The notes: generated from the letters alone by a model not told the origin. 64,000 bases of DNA from Lycorma delicatula (GCF_047948215.1 NC_134455.1:322144147-322208146), one strand, 5' to 3'; counted from the first letter of the stretch, positions 35,046 to 47,800 are shown. Program-made: numbers and translations.

Positions 35046-35049
35046 TTTT

Positions 35050-35384
35050 CTAAAAGATGAGAAGCTTCTGAAATGTGGTGCTGTAGTAGAATGATAAAGT
35101 TACAAATAAAGAAGTAGTGCGACAAATTGATGAAAAAAGAAGCATTTGGAAAAATATAATTGAAAAAACAGACTTACAGGCGACATATTAAGGCATCCTG
35201 GAATAGTCGCTTTGATGTTAGGATATGTAGGTGGGAAAAATTGTGCAGGCAGCCAACGTTTGGAATATGTAAAACAAATTGTTAGGGATGTAGGTTGTAG
35301 AGGGTATATCGAAATGAAACGACTGGCACTAAGGGAATTTTGGAGAAATGCATCAATCCAGTCAAATGACTGAAGACAAAAGTA
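35050..35384 (+). pseudogene. RTE-like LINE 3' end fragment (family A)
   Basis: Degraded copy of 29070-29400: AAATGTGGTGCTGTAGTAGA, GAAGAAGCATTTGGAAAAATATA, ACATATTAAGGCATCCTGG, AACGTTTGGAATATGTAAAAC, and an end in CCAGTCAAATGACTGAAGAC. It lacks the F-A-D-D box and has frameshifts. Confidence 0.85.
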
Positions 35385-36713
35385 TTTACATTAAAATAAT
35401 TGTGTGTCAACGCGGAGCTCCCCCAGAAGTTTTTAAGACAGAAGTAGCCTCCTATTCTTTGAAGTTTAACTAATAAATATCAAATTGTCCTACGACTTGG
35501 TCAACAATTTTTTTGCCTTTCTTGATTAGAAAAATTACAGACAGAAAAATTCTAATTTTTGAAATCACATCTATATTGCAAGAAGTGCTTAGAGAAACAG
35601 AAAAAAAAATCAGTGAACACCACATTCTTATTATAATTACTTAAACTGCCTCGAAGTTAACAAAAAATAAAAGGATTTTAATTTTATTACGCAATTCTTT
35701 ATAAAATATTGACTTTGAGGTATATACACAAAAAAAAAGTGAATCAAAAGATGTAAAAACTTTAACTTGTGTTTTAAAAATAATAACCTATAAATGTTTT
35801 ATATTTAAAAGTTATAAAACAACACGTTCCAGATCGGTATCGGAATGATAAACCCCAAACTCATGCAACTGTTTAGTTTTTCGATAAACATATAGATTAG
35901 TGTTTTATCTCATAAAAAAAAAGTAAAGAAACATTTAAAATAACAAACAGTAAACACCTCTCAATGTACATACGTAATTCGGACTGCTGACAACAGTGAG
36001 AGAGTGAACAGAAAAGTGAACAGCAGTTAAGTAGCAATTAATATCTGTAAGGGTGAAGGGATTCGCAGTCACTCCCTTACATTTCAGCCCCATTCATGGT
36101 GAAACGATCTCATTGTTTCATTTGCGTGACTTCAATTGTACACTGAACTTACTATACCGCTGCACTGCTCACAATATAAAATGGAATATAATATTTTATG
36201 AAATGAATCAGATCGTAGGGGAGTCAACTGAATCGCAATTATTTACCTTTTAACAATTATAATCGCCAAAGAATTATTAAGAATTTTGTGTATATAAATG
36301 AACGTATGAATGTATTTTATACATCTACGCGCAGGCGCACTCTTATAAACGCGCGCGCATGTATAAACATACAAACGTGCACATACGCAAACTTATGCAT
36401 GGGACATGTTACATATATATATCTAAAACCTCAAATTAACTGATTATGTAAAACGAATTTAAATATTTTAAATTAATAAATTCCATTTTCGGTATTTTTA
36501 TTACGTTTCACTAAATGATATCAGTGTAACCTACCTAGAATTATCGATGTACTCGTATCTTCCATTTTTTATTCCATTTAAAGGAATTCTATGGATATCA
36601 ACAGCCAAAGCATTTTTATGGCATTTACGTTTAATAATTTTGTTTGCTTTCCTAGACTGCTTTATAACAAAAACATTACGTACAAAAATGAAAGTAGAAA
36701 TCAATTCTCCATA
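35385..36713. other. no gene seen
   Basis: AT-rich. A short alternating CG/GC stretch (GCGCGCGCATG) is at 36350-36362. Open frames at 36053-36253 (+) and 36531-36731 (-) have no recognisable motif. Confidence 0.4.
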
Positions 36714-36728
36714 AAAATTATAATTATT

Positions 36729-37020
36729 CATCTTTTCTTATGAATATTCCGGAAATCTCCAGATATCCCATGCAACTAATGGATTCGGGGCCCGTTACCG
36801 CGTCCCTTGTTCACGAGCGAGTGAAATATAGTCTTGTACAGACTCAGGCCGATCATACTTGAGACGTGTGGTTAACTGAAACCTGACCCCCAAAGAACAT
36901 CGGTATTCACAATCCAGTATTCAAATTTGAATAAAACCCTTTATTAGTTTTCAAAACTGAGAACTCTCGACTTCGAAATCAGGGACGGCAAGTTTAACCA
37001 TTAGACCAACCTGGCGGGTT
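36729..37020 (-). mobile_element. tRNA-derived SINE (family 1) with exact 15-bp target duplication
   Basis: Flanked by identical AAAATTATAATTATT at 36714-36728 and 37021-37035. The complement starts AACCCGCCAGGTTGGTCTAA with a recognisable A box and continues with the body (GTGTGGTTAACTGAAACC in plus reading). The head has lost part of the usual anticodon-region palindrome, and the 3' third (36729-36820) differs from the other copies. Confidence 0.85.
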
Positions 37021-37035
37021 AAAATTATAATTATT

Positions 37036-37655
37036 TTTGTGTAATTTATTTTCGGTTGATTGGTAGAGAGAAGCTTAAACTGACTCGGTTACTTATAACC
37101 CAGTCGGCTAACGTTGGTAAGTACTCAAAAAATTATTTCGTCGTACATTTTATAATACTCGTATTAATGTTGAATTAATTTGCTTCTATTTTCCAGCAAA
37201 GAAAGCATTTATAAGGGTAAGAGGGTGAATGGGGCGTTTTTAATTTAAATATAATATTTTAGTATGCTTGTTAAATTAGTAGTTTGAATAATAATATTAT
37301 TATACGTCCGATAGAAAATCCGAAATTTCCTAACATTTCTTCAGAAACAAATACAATCTTTGAATCTTAAAGGTTTCACAAGTTTCCTACATTTATTTCT
37401 GTGAGAAAATACTTACACGCTTTTCTTACTTTATTTACAAGCGCGAAAAACTACGAAAACTTATTTTTTTATTTACTTAACCAACAAACTCGCTTATTTT
37501 ATAAAATTGCAATTAAAAGCTTTAATTCTCGTAGCAGAAAAGAGATCACAGCATCAGAAGTGATCGAGTGCAAGAGATCGAGAAAACTGGAAGCAGTACA
37601 GTAAACATCCCCCAGCTATCTGACGAAGGTGGTATCAAAGGCAACAGAAGAGGGT
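37036..37655. other. no gene seen
   Basis: No recognised feature before the R1-like relic. Confidence 0.4.
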
Positions 37656-38520
37656 CGCTGGACCATATAAGTCCGCAAAGAAATAATGTTTATTGGTGGA
37701 CTGCTCGGGTGGCGGAGGCGAGAAGGTGCTGTATTAGGGCCAGGAGACATCTATAGCGGGCTTGGAGAAGGGGGTAACGTGAGGACATCCTCTCATGTAG
37801 AAAGGAGCTGGCCGAAAAAAGGAGCGCTTACAGGAGTGAAATACTAGAAAGTAAAAAGAGGAAGTGGAGAGAACTCCTGGACAAGTTGGAGCACGATGTA
37901 TGGGGTTGACGCCTTCCAAATCGTAACTGGTAGATTTGATAGGGCGTTATCCGTTCTTACCGAGGAGATTGTTAGGAACCAAATTGATGTTTTGTTCCCT
38001 AGAACTGACCGGCCCATCTGTAGAGAGATAGCTGCAGTGGCTCGCCAGTTGTATTCACAACTGGCGAGCTGCGACAGGCGGCAGAAAGGCTGAAAGCCAA
38101 AAATAGTTCCGGCCTCGACGGGGTTACTAACGAGATTGTGGCTGCAACGGTGGAAGTTGCTGCGGAACAAGTGCTGGCGACCTTCAACCGAATACTCCTG
38201 GATGGCTGTTTGCCGTTCGGGTACATCATGGATAAGTTGATTCGGAGAGATTTCAGCCCGTATCTTGTGCGAGTCGTTCAGGACTATTTTATTGGCAGGA
38301 CTATAGTTGGTCATACAGAGGGTAAGGAGGTTACGACCAGTATGGAGCGCGGTGTCCCACAGGGTTCGGTAATTGGACCGATCCTGTGGAACCTAGCACA
38401 TGATGGCATCCTCAGGTTGCGGCATCCTGAGGGAGTTTCGGTTACCGGTTTTGCCGATAACGTCTCCATGGTATTAGTCGCCAGAACAGAAGAGGAGATA
38501 ATCAGAGTCTGCTGGAGTCC
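37656..38520 (+). pseudogene. R1-like LINE ORF2 relic with internal deletion
   Basis: NVYWWTARVAEARRCCIRAR near 37686 is the region after the endonuclease. KRRKWRELLDKLEHDVWG and LKAKNSSGLDGVTNEIV lead into the RT, then LLDGCLPFGYIMDKLIRRDF joins across a gap where the RT fingers are missing. Next come SPYLVRVVQDYFIGRTIVGH, MERGVPQGSVIGPILWNLAH and VSVTGFADNVSMVLVARTEE. The catalytic F-A-D-D is F-A-D-N. At least three frame changes occur. Base composition is clearly GC-richer than the surroundings, as in the 58-60 kb element. Confidence 0.85.
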
Positions 38521-38900
38521 TTAGGTGCTGCTGGAGTCCTTAGGTGGCGGAAAAACAAGACAGAGACCCGGTCTGGGGCCCCGATAGAGAACCCCGGACA
38601 AGGCCGGCGCTTATTAAAAGACTGAGACCCAGCCACTGGGGGGTGCTATCAGGAACACCGGGTCTGGCATGGCCTTCCATTATGACAATAATTTTATTAA
38701 TAATGTACAAATTCAAACGTCGGTAGAGAGAAAAAGAAATGTATTAAGTAGCATAAAAAAAATATATAATTTCACTCGGCTTATGAATACAGAGACACTT
38801 CAATAAAATTACAAATTAAATGTTCAGTGTCAACATTATCGAAACGGTCATGTTTCAGATGTTTTCATGTTACTGATCACCAGGTAGAAAAAAAATGGTA

Positions 38901-39404
38901 CTTTTGAAAATGCCCGCAGAAGAAAGTCGATCTGTAGTTAGTCAGTTAGCTGTTAGATGGTGCAACTGTAACCCATCGGGTTGGTCTAGTGGTTAACGCG
39001 TCTTCCCAAATCAGCTGATTTGGAAAGTCGAGAGTTACAGCGTTCAAGTCCTAGTAAAGCCAGTTATTTTTACACGGATTTGAATACTATATCGTGGATA
39101 CCGGTGTTCTTTGGTGGTTGGGTTTCAATTAACCACACATCTCAGGAATGGTCGAACTGAGAATGTACAAGACTACACTTCATTTACACTCATACATATC
39201 ATCCTCAATCATCCTCTGAAGAATTATCGAAACGGTAGTTACCGGAGGCTAAACAGGAAAAAGAGAGAGATGGTGCAACTGAAACGAGAAAATAAATTTT
39301 ATATCTAAGCAAACTTAACCTACGCTCGCTTCGCTCGCTAATCTTGACTAGCGAGCGAACGTTATATTTGGTTAGATTATATTTATAATTTTAGATTTAT
39401 TTAT

Positions 39405-39435
<31 letters not shown>

Positions 39436-39566
39436 ATTTAATTTAGTTAATTATAATTTTTATTTATTTTCTCCTTTCAGTGGCTCCATCTAACAGCTAG
39501 TTAGATGGGCGGGCACAGTTAGTTAACTAACAACTTTTCAAGATGCCCTGCGGGCATCTTGAAAAG
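38901..39566. mobile_element. TA-flanked MITE interrupted by a SINE
   Basis: Ends CTTTTGAAAATGCCCGCAG (38901) and the complement of 39548-39566, CTTTTCAAGATGCCCGCAG, match at 17 of 19 and are flanked by TA (38899-38900, 39567-39568). Subterminal AGCTGTTAGATGG..CACTGAAA.GAGAAAATAAA is also inverted between the two sides. Removing the SINE leaves about 353 bases. No transposase. A second hairpin (TTCGCTCGCTA / TAGCGAGCGAA) lies at 39331-39361. Confidence 0.75.
38969..39267 (+). mobile_element. tRNA-derived SINE (family 1), complete, exact target duplication
   Basis: 299 bases between identical AGATGGTGCAACTG copies (38955-38968 and 39268-39281). RNA polymerase III A box TGGTCTAGTGG at 38982-38992 fits the consensus, and B box GTTCAAGTC is at 39042-39050. 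Between them is an 18-bp palindrome at 39006-39023. The body carries TTTGGTGGTTGGGTTTCAAT and the tail GGCTAAACAGGAAAAAGAG. Reference copy for the family in this window. Confidence 0.92.
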
Positions 39567-39567
39567 T
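39533..39567. repeat. perfect 16-bp hairpin at the MITE right end
   Basis: ACTTTTCAAGATGCCC (39533-39548), loop TGC, exact complement 39552-39567. The terminal repeat is thus present twice, inverted, at this end. Confidence 0.95.
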
Positions 39568-39903
39568 ATCTAAAAAATTTACTTTATACTAAATTACAGC
39601 TTGTAATTTGAATTTTATAAGAAGCATAAATCAAAAACGGAACCTTTATATTAATAAATAACAAAACTGTTGTCAAAATTCAACAGTAAAGTAGAGTAAA
39701 CCGCTCCACCTACGGATGAAATTTTCAAAATTGATAGTCTTGAAACATGGCAAAGTTATACTCGCAATCAGCTGATTCGAAAAGGTTTTTTAGGGGCATT
39801 TCCGGTTCCATTTAGGGACGAAATCGTCCCTATGCAATGCAAAACGGTTTATTCTTTAGATGTTGGTGATTGTTGAAAATTTATTCCGTCAACGAAAACA
39901 AAT

Positions 39904-40239
39904 TTGTTTGGTATGACTGGTGAGATAGACAGTATCATTATACAAAGTCGATTGACAGAGAAGTATTTCAATCCTGAAATATTTCTGGTGATATGTGACA
40001 GAAATCCTTCTGTCACATATCACCAGTTTCATAGCCATTATGCTATAAGATGCAAGAAAATTTCATTATCCAGTCGCTTTATATTAAATCTTTACGCAAT
40101 GAAAATATGTGACTGCTACGTTACTTTAAATAAACAATTCGTACGACACAATGCGGCAAAGAACAAGATTAAATTTAGCGTATCGATAAATAATTTTCTT
40201 TCGCTGGTTTCTAAACACGATATTTCAGACTATATATAA
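39904..40239 (+). other. open frame of 111 codons, unrecognised
   Basis: The frame reads MFGMTGEIDSIIIQSRLTEK... to KHDISDYI. I recognise no domain. The first half contains the perfect hairpin 39985-40026, which dictates part of the peptide, and codon use follows the local AT bias, so a chance frame is more likely than a gene. Confidence 0.2.
39985..40026. repeat. perfect 19-bp hairpin with 4-base loop
   Basis: CTGGTGATATGTGACAGAA (39985-40003), loop ATCC, exact complement at 40008-40026. Confidence 0.95.
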
Positions 40240-41166
40240 TTTTACTTGCATTTTAACCCCAAAACACTTCCATCCTCATTAAATGATATAAGTTGTTTAT
40301 AATAAAACAACTTTGTTTTCGCAATATTTAATTATACTTATCTCTAATCCATTATTGTTATTTATTATTGCATTGTTATTATGTTTTTAAGTTGTACAGA
40401 CCTAACAGATAACGAATTGAACCAATAATATTAACTATTATTTTTGAATTAGGATAAATATATGATAATAATAATTTATTGTTGTAAATATAACTTGTGC
40501 TATTGTAAAATAATTTTGAATTTGTTTTTAATACATTTTTAAGAAAATAAAGTATGCGTCTCATATTTCTTAAAATTATATTAAAATAATAATAAATTTT
40601 AAGAATACGAGTACATATACAGTGAAAAATATGTATATAATTAGCTGTAATCCCGACTTCTTCTGAATCATTCATACCCACCCTCTACAAAAAAAGAGGA
40701 CATGTGTCTTCATTACACTTGTTTAATAAGATTAACGAAAAAGTCAAATCTACAATAGCTTACTTCAACCGGTTAATAAGATCGGATTAACTGTTCAAAG
40801 GTGCAGTGCGTGCGAGAAAGAAAAGAGAAACAAATCGCTGGACAACAGAAAAACATTTATTCTTAAATTAATACGAAAGATGTTTGTTTGGAACTACATC
40901 AAAACCTCTTACGGGTAAAGTGAGGGCAAGTATACTCACTCGACTGCGAAGAAGGGTATACTTTGAAAATCTTACTACGTTTGCTAAACTTTAACTGTAG
41001 AATGACTGTGTCAATTTAAAAAATTTCTCTGAATTACACTAATGACAACGGACGGACAAAAAACGAATTAATAAGACTGAAGTGATGAAATACAAAGTGG
41101 TTGAATATGTATTCCAAAATAATAGTAATCTAGAATAACTACAAAATAAAAATTAAAGATGTATAC

Positions 41167-41384
41167 CAATGGTTCCCAAACTTTTACAAAGTCGCTGCGC
41201 CCTTTTTCAATTAAAGTTTTTCCATGTCGCCCTACCCTACGTAAAAGTATGACTACTCGTAAGTAAGAGAGTACTTTATTAACATTAAATTAATAATTAT
41301 AAATGTCTTACGATATTAAGCGGCTCCCCTGTGAAGAGGCCGCGGATCCACGGGGCGCCACGGCGCACAGTCTGGGAATCACTG
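41167..41384. mobile_element. hAT-like MITE
   Basis: Begins CAATGGTTCCCAAACTTTTA and ends ...CACAGTCTGGGAATCACTG; the complement of the end is CAGTGATTCCCAGACTGTG, so the termini are inverted repeats of the CAGTGGTTCCCAAACT type typical of hAT MITEs. The subterminal GTCGCTGCGCCC / GGGCGCCACGGCG blocks are also inverted. The 8-base flanks are diverged. Confidence 0.7.
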
Positions 41385-43925
41385 TTGTGTATTAATGAAT
41401 AATAATGAAAAAAAATATTGAAGATCATGACATAATTTTAAATAAGGTTAAATTAAGTAGTAAATAAGAAATTAGTTTAAAAACGGCACTCCACTTCAAA
41501 AGTAGCATTTAAAAAAATTACATTTATTGTTTCATCGTGTCAAAAAATTACATTTCAATTTCTGAATAACGTAAAAAATTTAGGTTAACTACAAAAAATA
41601 AGAATAGCAATTTCCATCATCTGTCGTGTATACAAACACTATTTTGACGAGCAATAACTCAAACTAGATAATAACGGAAGCAGAAAAATTGAGTAAATTT
41701 TCATACAAAGTTATGAAGGGGCATTCCGCCAGAGCCGAAATGGATGAGTTACGCGCCGATGCAGTTCATCGATATCGGGAAACAAGAATATCCTCTCAGC
41801 TTTTACTCTTCTGGTTCCAACTCATTAACTTCCGAGACGTGAGTAGTAACCCGGTAGAAAACTGAGTAGCCATTCCCCGCGAGAAGCCAAATTGATATGT
41901 AGATACGTTTGACCATCTATAGTTCCTAATTTCTAGAACAATCGGACAAACAGCAATCGTTCAGAGACTGTAAAATAAAAACCGTGGCAGAAAACTCGAA
42001 AAAATTTAGGTCATAAGATGGATCCTGTTGAGGAACTTCGGTACAAAGAACCGATCATCTGATCGCCGAGATCTGCGTCTTTAAAGCGATCAAAGCGCCG
42101 TCGGAAAAGTATTAACAATAAAACCATTTGTGTAGGAGAATTAAAATGAAACTGGAAACAAGAAATATCATGGCATTTAATGGAAAAGTAGATGGAGAGG
42201 AAACGTTATAAACTCTACGTCAGTCAAATAAGAAGAGAGCCTTTAACCGAAATAAAGCGGTCGGAAAGAAATAGGGAAGAACAGAGTAGACAATCTGTAG
42301 TGTAAGATCTTGTGAGGCACAACGAGGTTTTAAGATTCTGTGAGAATGAAGAAATCTAATGAATCCTATACGCGGGTAAAGTGCACGTTTCTTAAGGTTT
42401 TCAGACGATTTAAATAGTATAAAGAGTAGACCAATTACCAAAAACATTGTCTTCAATCACCGCCCAGGTAAATACGCATAATAAAAGCAATATAAGCAAC
42501 TAGAACTTATCCCAATAAAATGGCTATGATATTGGTTGCTGAAATATAGTTATAGTAATGATCGTTGAACCGTATACTTTAGAATAAAGAAATCTTCCGA
42601 ACTAATGTTCACTTCTCCTTCCTGCAACTTCAAGGTTTTTTAAAAGTAGGATATTAAAAACCGTCCAAGATATTGGTTTATTAAAAAACACGCGTAGTGA
42701 GAATTTTACTGCGTTGCAAGTACAACTGATTGCTACATACTGATTACAGTTAAAACTTTTCAGCAATTACTGTAAAATTATAATAAATTTATGAATAAGA
42801 TTTTATTGCCTAAAATAGTTTCTCTGATCTTGATAATTCATTTTTAAGTTTAATACAAACATTTACAAGACGACCTATACATTTTGAAAAGTAAGTACGA
42901 GTCTCAAAACAACTGCAGATCACTTTAACTACATAATTAACAAAAACATCGGCAGTGTCGAATAAACTTTAAATTTTGTTACCTATAACTAGCGATATAT
43001 TTGTAAATCATGTAAATGAGTTGCATTTAAATATATGTGTATAGTTTCATTTTTTTTTTTTTTTTTTTTAGTAAGATTATTAATTTATTGAAGCACTTTT
43101 ATTTCCGGAATATAGATCGAGCCGTAATATTAATATCAAAACCGAGATATAAAAAAGCAAAACCCTAACCAGCTGTGATTTTTAAATTATTAATTTTTTA
43201 CTTTTTTTTGTAACCTCAAAGGTAAGTTTAATCAATTAAGAGAGTTAAATAATATTTTTAAATTATTTCGAATAAAAAAAATAATAATAAAATAATAATT
43301 AAATTATAACCTTATTTAAATATATCATTCGCATACCTTTTAATTTATCTATTATTTGATATTAGGAAACTGAATTTTTCATGGCCTTATGTAATTATTT
43401 CCTGTTCTAATATTTTGCCGTTCAATTGTTTTTTATTATTTTGTTATTCTTTAATTCGGATAATGGATTGTTAATTTGTCTTATTTAATGGATTTATTTT
43501 TATTTTTCTAAATGGATATAACTGATGACTTCAATTTTCGATATGACGGTTAATTAACAAAAACCAAATGCGCAAATGAAGTAGCAAAAGCCGCTGAAGA
43601 AAACGCAGAAGGTAAGAAATTTACTTTAGGTCATGGCTGATCATACAAACCGCTGTTAAGAGATTTTGAAAAATAATAAATTAAGTTACAATGTATCAAA
43701 ATTCGTTAGACACAGTTGAAATAGGATTGCGGGCTGTTATTGTTATAATATTACTTGTTCCCATAGTACTTTAGATATGGTAGTCTTAAAGTAGATCAGA
43801 TATTATTGTTTTTTAAAAAGCTTCTTATATAAAAATTTAAAGGGAATTTGTACCGATCTCAATGATACGACTAAACATAAAAATACTATAATTATATAAA
43901 GATTAACTACGGCACAAAAGCCTTT
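41385..43925. other. no gene seen
   Basis: 41640-42480 is less AT-rich but no coding block was recognised on either strand. A poly-T tract (20 bases) lies near 43050. Confidence 0.4.
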
Positions 43926-44842
43926 TTTGGGGAACACCTGTAGCAAGTACCCTTTACACAGGGTTTGCTGTTGTTTCTACTGACTGTTAATGATCTGCCT
44001 CAATCCTTTCCCTATAATTACGTTAAGTGTACAGATGACATATCCTTGATAGTGCTTGAAAAAATCCCCGCAAATGCTCAGTTCTGGTCTGAAACTTTTC
44101 TTGACGGTTTCTCTTCGTGATTTACCGCAAATAAAACGCAATTCAACAAGAATAAAACCTAAATGTACATCTTTAGGCCAGGATATTTAATTAATAAAGA
44201 CGAATCCGTTGAGTTACTATAACTTACTTAGTCTTGATTTGAAATTAATGCGGCCGTACCACGTAAATTATCTAATCAGACGGTTCTCCAGAGTGTTGTT
44301 CTAGCTGAGAAAGCTGTGTCTCTTAAAATGTAATTTACTTATCATTTATATTAGTTTAATCAGAATTGTTTAATGTACAGTAGAGATATTTTTGTTAGAG
44401 AAAGGTTGTGAGACTGATTACTGGATTCTCTAGAAGAAAACAGTGAAGGTCTCTCTTAGAGAGTTTGGGACTCAAACCTTTCTCCGTCTACACGTTTTTC
44501 AGTGCATAATTTTCATTCAAAGTGATAAGAATTCCGGATGTCGCAGCAGTTTGTACAAGTAGATAATTATTACACCAGATCCATATCTAACATTAACATG
44601 TTAATTATACATTTAGTTGATACGTTAATTTCACTCTGTTTAGGTTGGGAAAAAACTCTAAAAGCCATAAAATGGTGGTAGAATGGTACAACGATGGTCC
44701 AATGACTGTAGTATGGTTCAACAGATTTTCCCTGTTATCAGGGAAAATTGACAGAAATTTAAGAAGTATTTTCTCACGCTGGGTCTTAAACGTAGCTTCA
44801 AATAGGTTAAGGATGTTCTTAAAAGAAATTGGTCTGAAATAA
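43926..44842 (+). pseudogene. CR1/Jockey-like LINE RT relic
   Basis: Broken frames give a G-x-P-x-S-x-x-x-P-L block at 43932-43960 and LLFLLTVNDLPQSFPYNYVK CTDDISL, an RT segment in which F-A-D-D has become C-T-D-D. At about 44455-44530 LREFGTQTFLRLHVFQCIIF is the C-terminal LGILxLxxLYIYECLxY motif of this group. WFNRFSLLSGKIDRNLRSIF at 44715 fits the last block (LFNKLPxxIRNL). Stops throughout; ends undefined. Confidence 0.65.
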
Positions 44843-47800
44843 CTAACTGTAGTAAATAGATGTGTTTATTTACTACAAATAATGGAAAATTTTCTATAAT
44901 TATTGTTAGTTTTTTTGTTACTGTTGTCTGTTACTATACGTGATGTATTTAGGTTTAAAGCTATGTAACATACATGTTTTTAAAACATATGTATATGACG
45001 ATGCTGGTTACAATCTATGTAACGTTTAAAGGAAATAAATCACAACTGTTTGGTATCCATATTCTATTTTAAGGGGTATTCTCTGTGATATCATAATTTC
45101 GTGACTACTAACTATTATTGAGAGCTTGAAAATTGTTACTAGCTTGAAATAATGATAAAGCAGAGATTAACTGATGCGTACATGCAAGCTATATTTTTGA
45201 CCCCCCCCCCCTAGTTAATAAAAGCTCATGATTCTCTGTGAAATTTTGTGATACACTTGGGTCTCTCAGGGCACAGTGTAAGCAATGGTCAGTTCCTTTG
45301 TTATTTGTATTAAGCACTAACCTAACCTAACAGCTAAAGGAAATCAATCAGGCTACGTTGTTGGAGCTGCGCACTGTAATAGAAATGAATTTCATGAATG
45401 AACGAATGAACAGAAAGATCCAAACAGAAAAACCGCTAATAAAAAAAAGAGTACTGGGATGGCTCAAATAGAAACGCTGTTACTCTACTTCTCAAATGTA
45501 ATATTAAGGATAAGTCCAATCAGCGTAAAAGTACTCGCATATTTGTGGTTAGTAATAAGTCACGAAAGCCTTCATTCACAACGATTTAATCAGATAGAGT
45601 TGAAAATTTAAGTATCTGTTTAAAAGAAACATTTAAATAAAAAACTATTTAAAAGATAATTCCTATAAATATCGTACGTAACGACAAAATTTGCTATTTC
45701 ATTTTGATTTGCTGGTAATACTGGTAATAGCAAGCGATTAATTACCTGAAAATATTGAAAGATGGAACATGAACTGAAAGTGTTTACCTTCCTGCGGTTA
45801 CACATGATTTTTCCGAACCGCCGTATTTAGCTTAAAAATGGAAAAAGAGGGATCAGCATTTCTAGAAGCTTCGAGAAGCTAAATCTTTACGGATGAACTA
45901 ACTCATTTCTTACGCAAGGCATAATTTAAATTAAAATATGCGCCGGTAACTAACCCGAGATTTAAACGATTGTACTGATCATTTTTTCGTTGAAACTAAG
46001 GGACAGTGGAACATACTTAACATTCTATCCAAAATTGATAAATCGGGAAAAATATGTGTATGTTAGGAGAGTCTATCACAGGATCTAAAAATTCTATTTC
46101 GTCAGCTTTGGTTCAAGTACCGGGCTATTTGACTCTTGTCAACCGATTGGGATATTTAAACTCTTTCATCTTTGTAATGAAACTTCTTATTCACCATCTG
46201 TGACAGTAAAACTGCGATGGATTGATGTAGCTCCTCAAGAGACGGTAATTACAAGCACTGTTACGATCGCAGAAGCTTCGAATGGCACGATGTTTACACA
46301 TTAAATCTACAACTCGTCTGAAACTACAAAGATTTTCAGATATTTTCGTACAGTTATGTCAGTGTCGTTTATAAAGAGCCGAATTTGAAGGTTATTTATA
46401 AGTCATTATAAAGGGAATATAAAATAGCTACTTAATATAAAATAGCACGAGATTTACTGATATTACCAAGAATCCATTATCGATAAAACAGTTGCTCAGA
46501 TCGATTTCAAGCCCGCTGCGCTCTTCTTATCGTTGGATATCTCATTGGAAATCGATATAGCTTTCAACCATTTATTACAACGATGGTTTCGTATGTTTCT
46601 ACAAACTGTAATCTTACTGATTTTAACAGCAGAGAAGTTTTACCAGATGTTTTGATTAGGCATGTATTATGGGGTAACGGTCCCTTAAATATCAGAACCG
46701 TAGTATGATCAACAGAAGCGGACTTAATAATAAATAAATCAATAAGAATCAAAATATGATTATTATATAATATCATAGGTTAGTTTAGAAAACGTATTAA
46801 ACTTAAAGACTTTGAAAGGAGGTGGAGAAAAAGTTGCCCGTTCGTGAATTCGTTTAGTTCATGTTTTTCCCCTTCTGTACGGTAGGTAACAATTATCAAG
46901 AGTACTTTTCGGCACACGTGTCGATCGTATGTCCTTTATGTAAACGTTTCAAGTCTGTTATTTTTTATAGAACATTAACGAAATTAAAATATTGTATAAA
47001 AGAACAGTTTTGTTAAGTTAAAAAGATACTTTACGCGATCATTTTCAGATATTTTATCTATCAGCTGTTAGATTACGCTTCAATCAAATTTATGGATAGA
47101 AAAAAGTTAAAATAATGAAGCCGTAGAATGTGTTTGTGATCTAATCTACGAAGTGAATCAAAATTCACGGGATCATCTCCCAGTAATAATTACGGTTAAT
47201 TTTGATATAGCGAAAATTAATTATTAATTATTATCAAAATATGGGTATTAAAGTAACAGAATTAAAATATGGGTTCTGTACCGTTCGTGAATAAAACAAA
47301 TTTGGAAAAATAGAAACAAACTGCACATAAAAAGAAATTTAAACTGCAATTGTTTTACGGTCATAATTCTTAAGTCAACAGGATGTAACTTGTCGATAAA
47401 AGCAACAAAAGAAACCGTTTTTTTTCCTTTTCTTTTTATTTACGTAAAATTATACGGAAACACAAACCGCTTGAAGAGTATTCAATAAGTAATTTATATT
47501 TTATAGATTTAATAAATCTTAAAATAAAACACAATGTAAATATGTCGAAAGCGCGATTTAGAACGTATGAGAAATAATATTAACGTTTTCATATCTAAAA
47601 TTTACACCATTTTTTGTTTCTAAAATATAAACGTGTAAATAAATAATCTAAAATTAAAATTTTTATCGATTATTTCAAAACTTTATTACTCTCACCCACA
47701 CGCAAAGTTGATTAAACAGTTAATTCTTAGACGTAAATTTATCCTGGGAATCGATGGGCAATAATACAAAATAACAAAAGCAAACTGTTTTCGAAGTAAT

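Noticed and set aside
40379..40681. 100-codon minus-strand open frame rich in Tyr, Ile and Asn
   Set aside because: Residue bias is what AT-rich noncoding DNA yields; no supporting context.
45990..46400. Possible LTR-retrotransposon gag or pol fragment
   Set aside because: Composition suggested it, but no zinc knuckle, protease or RT motif could be placed.
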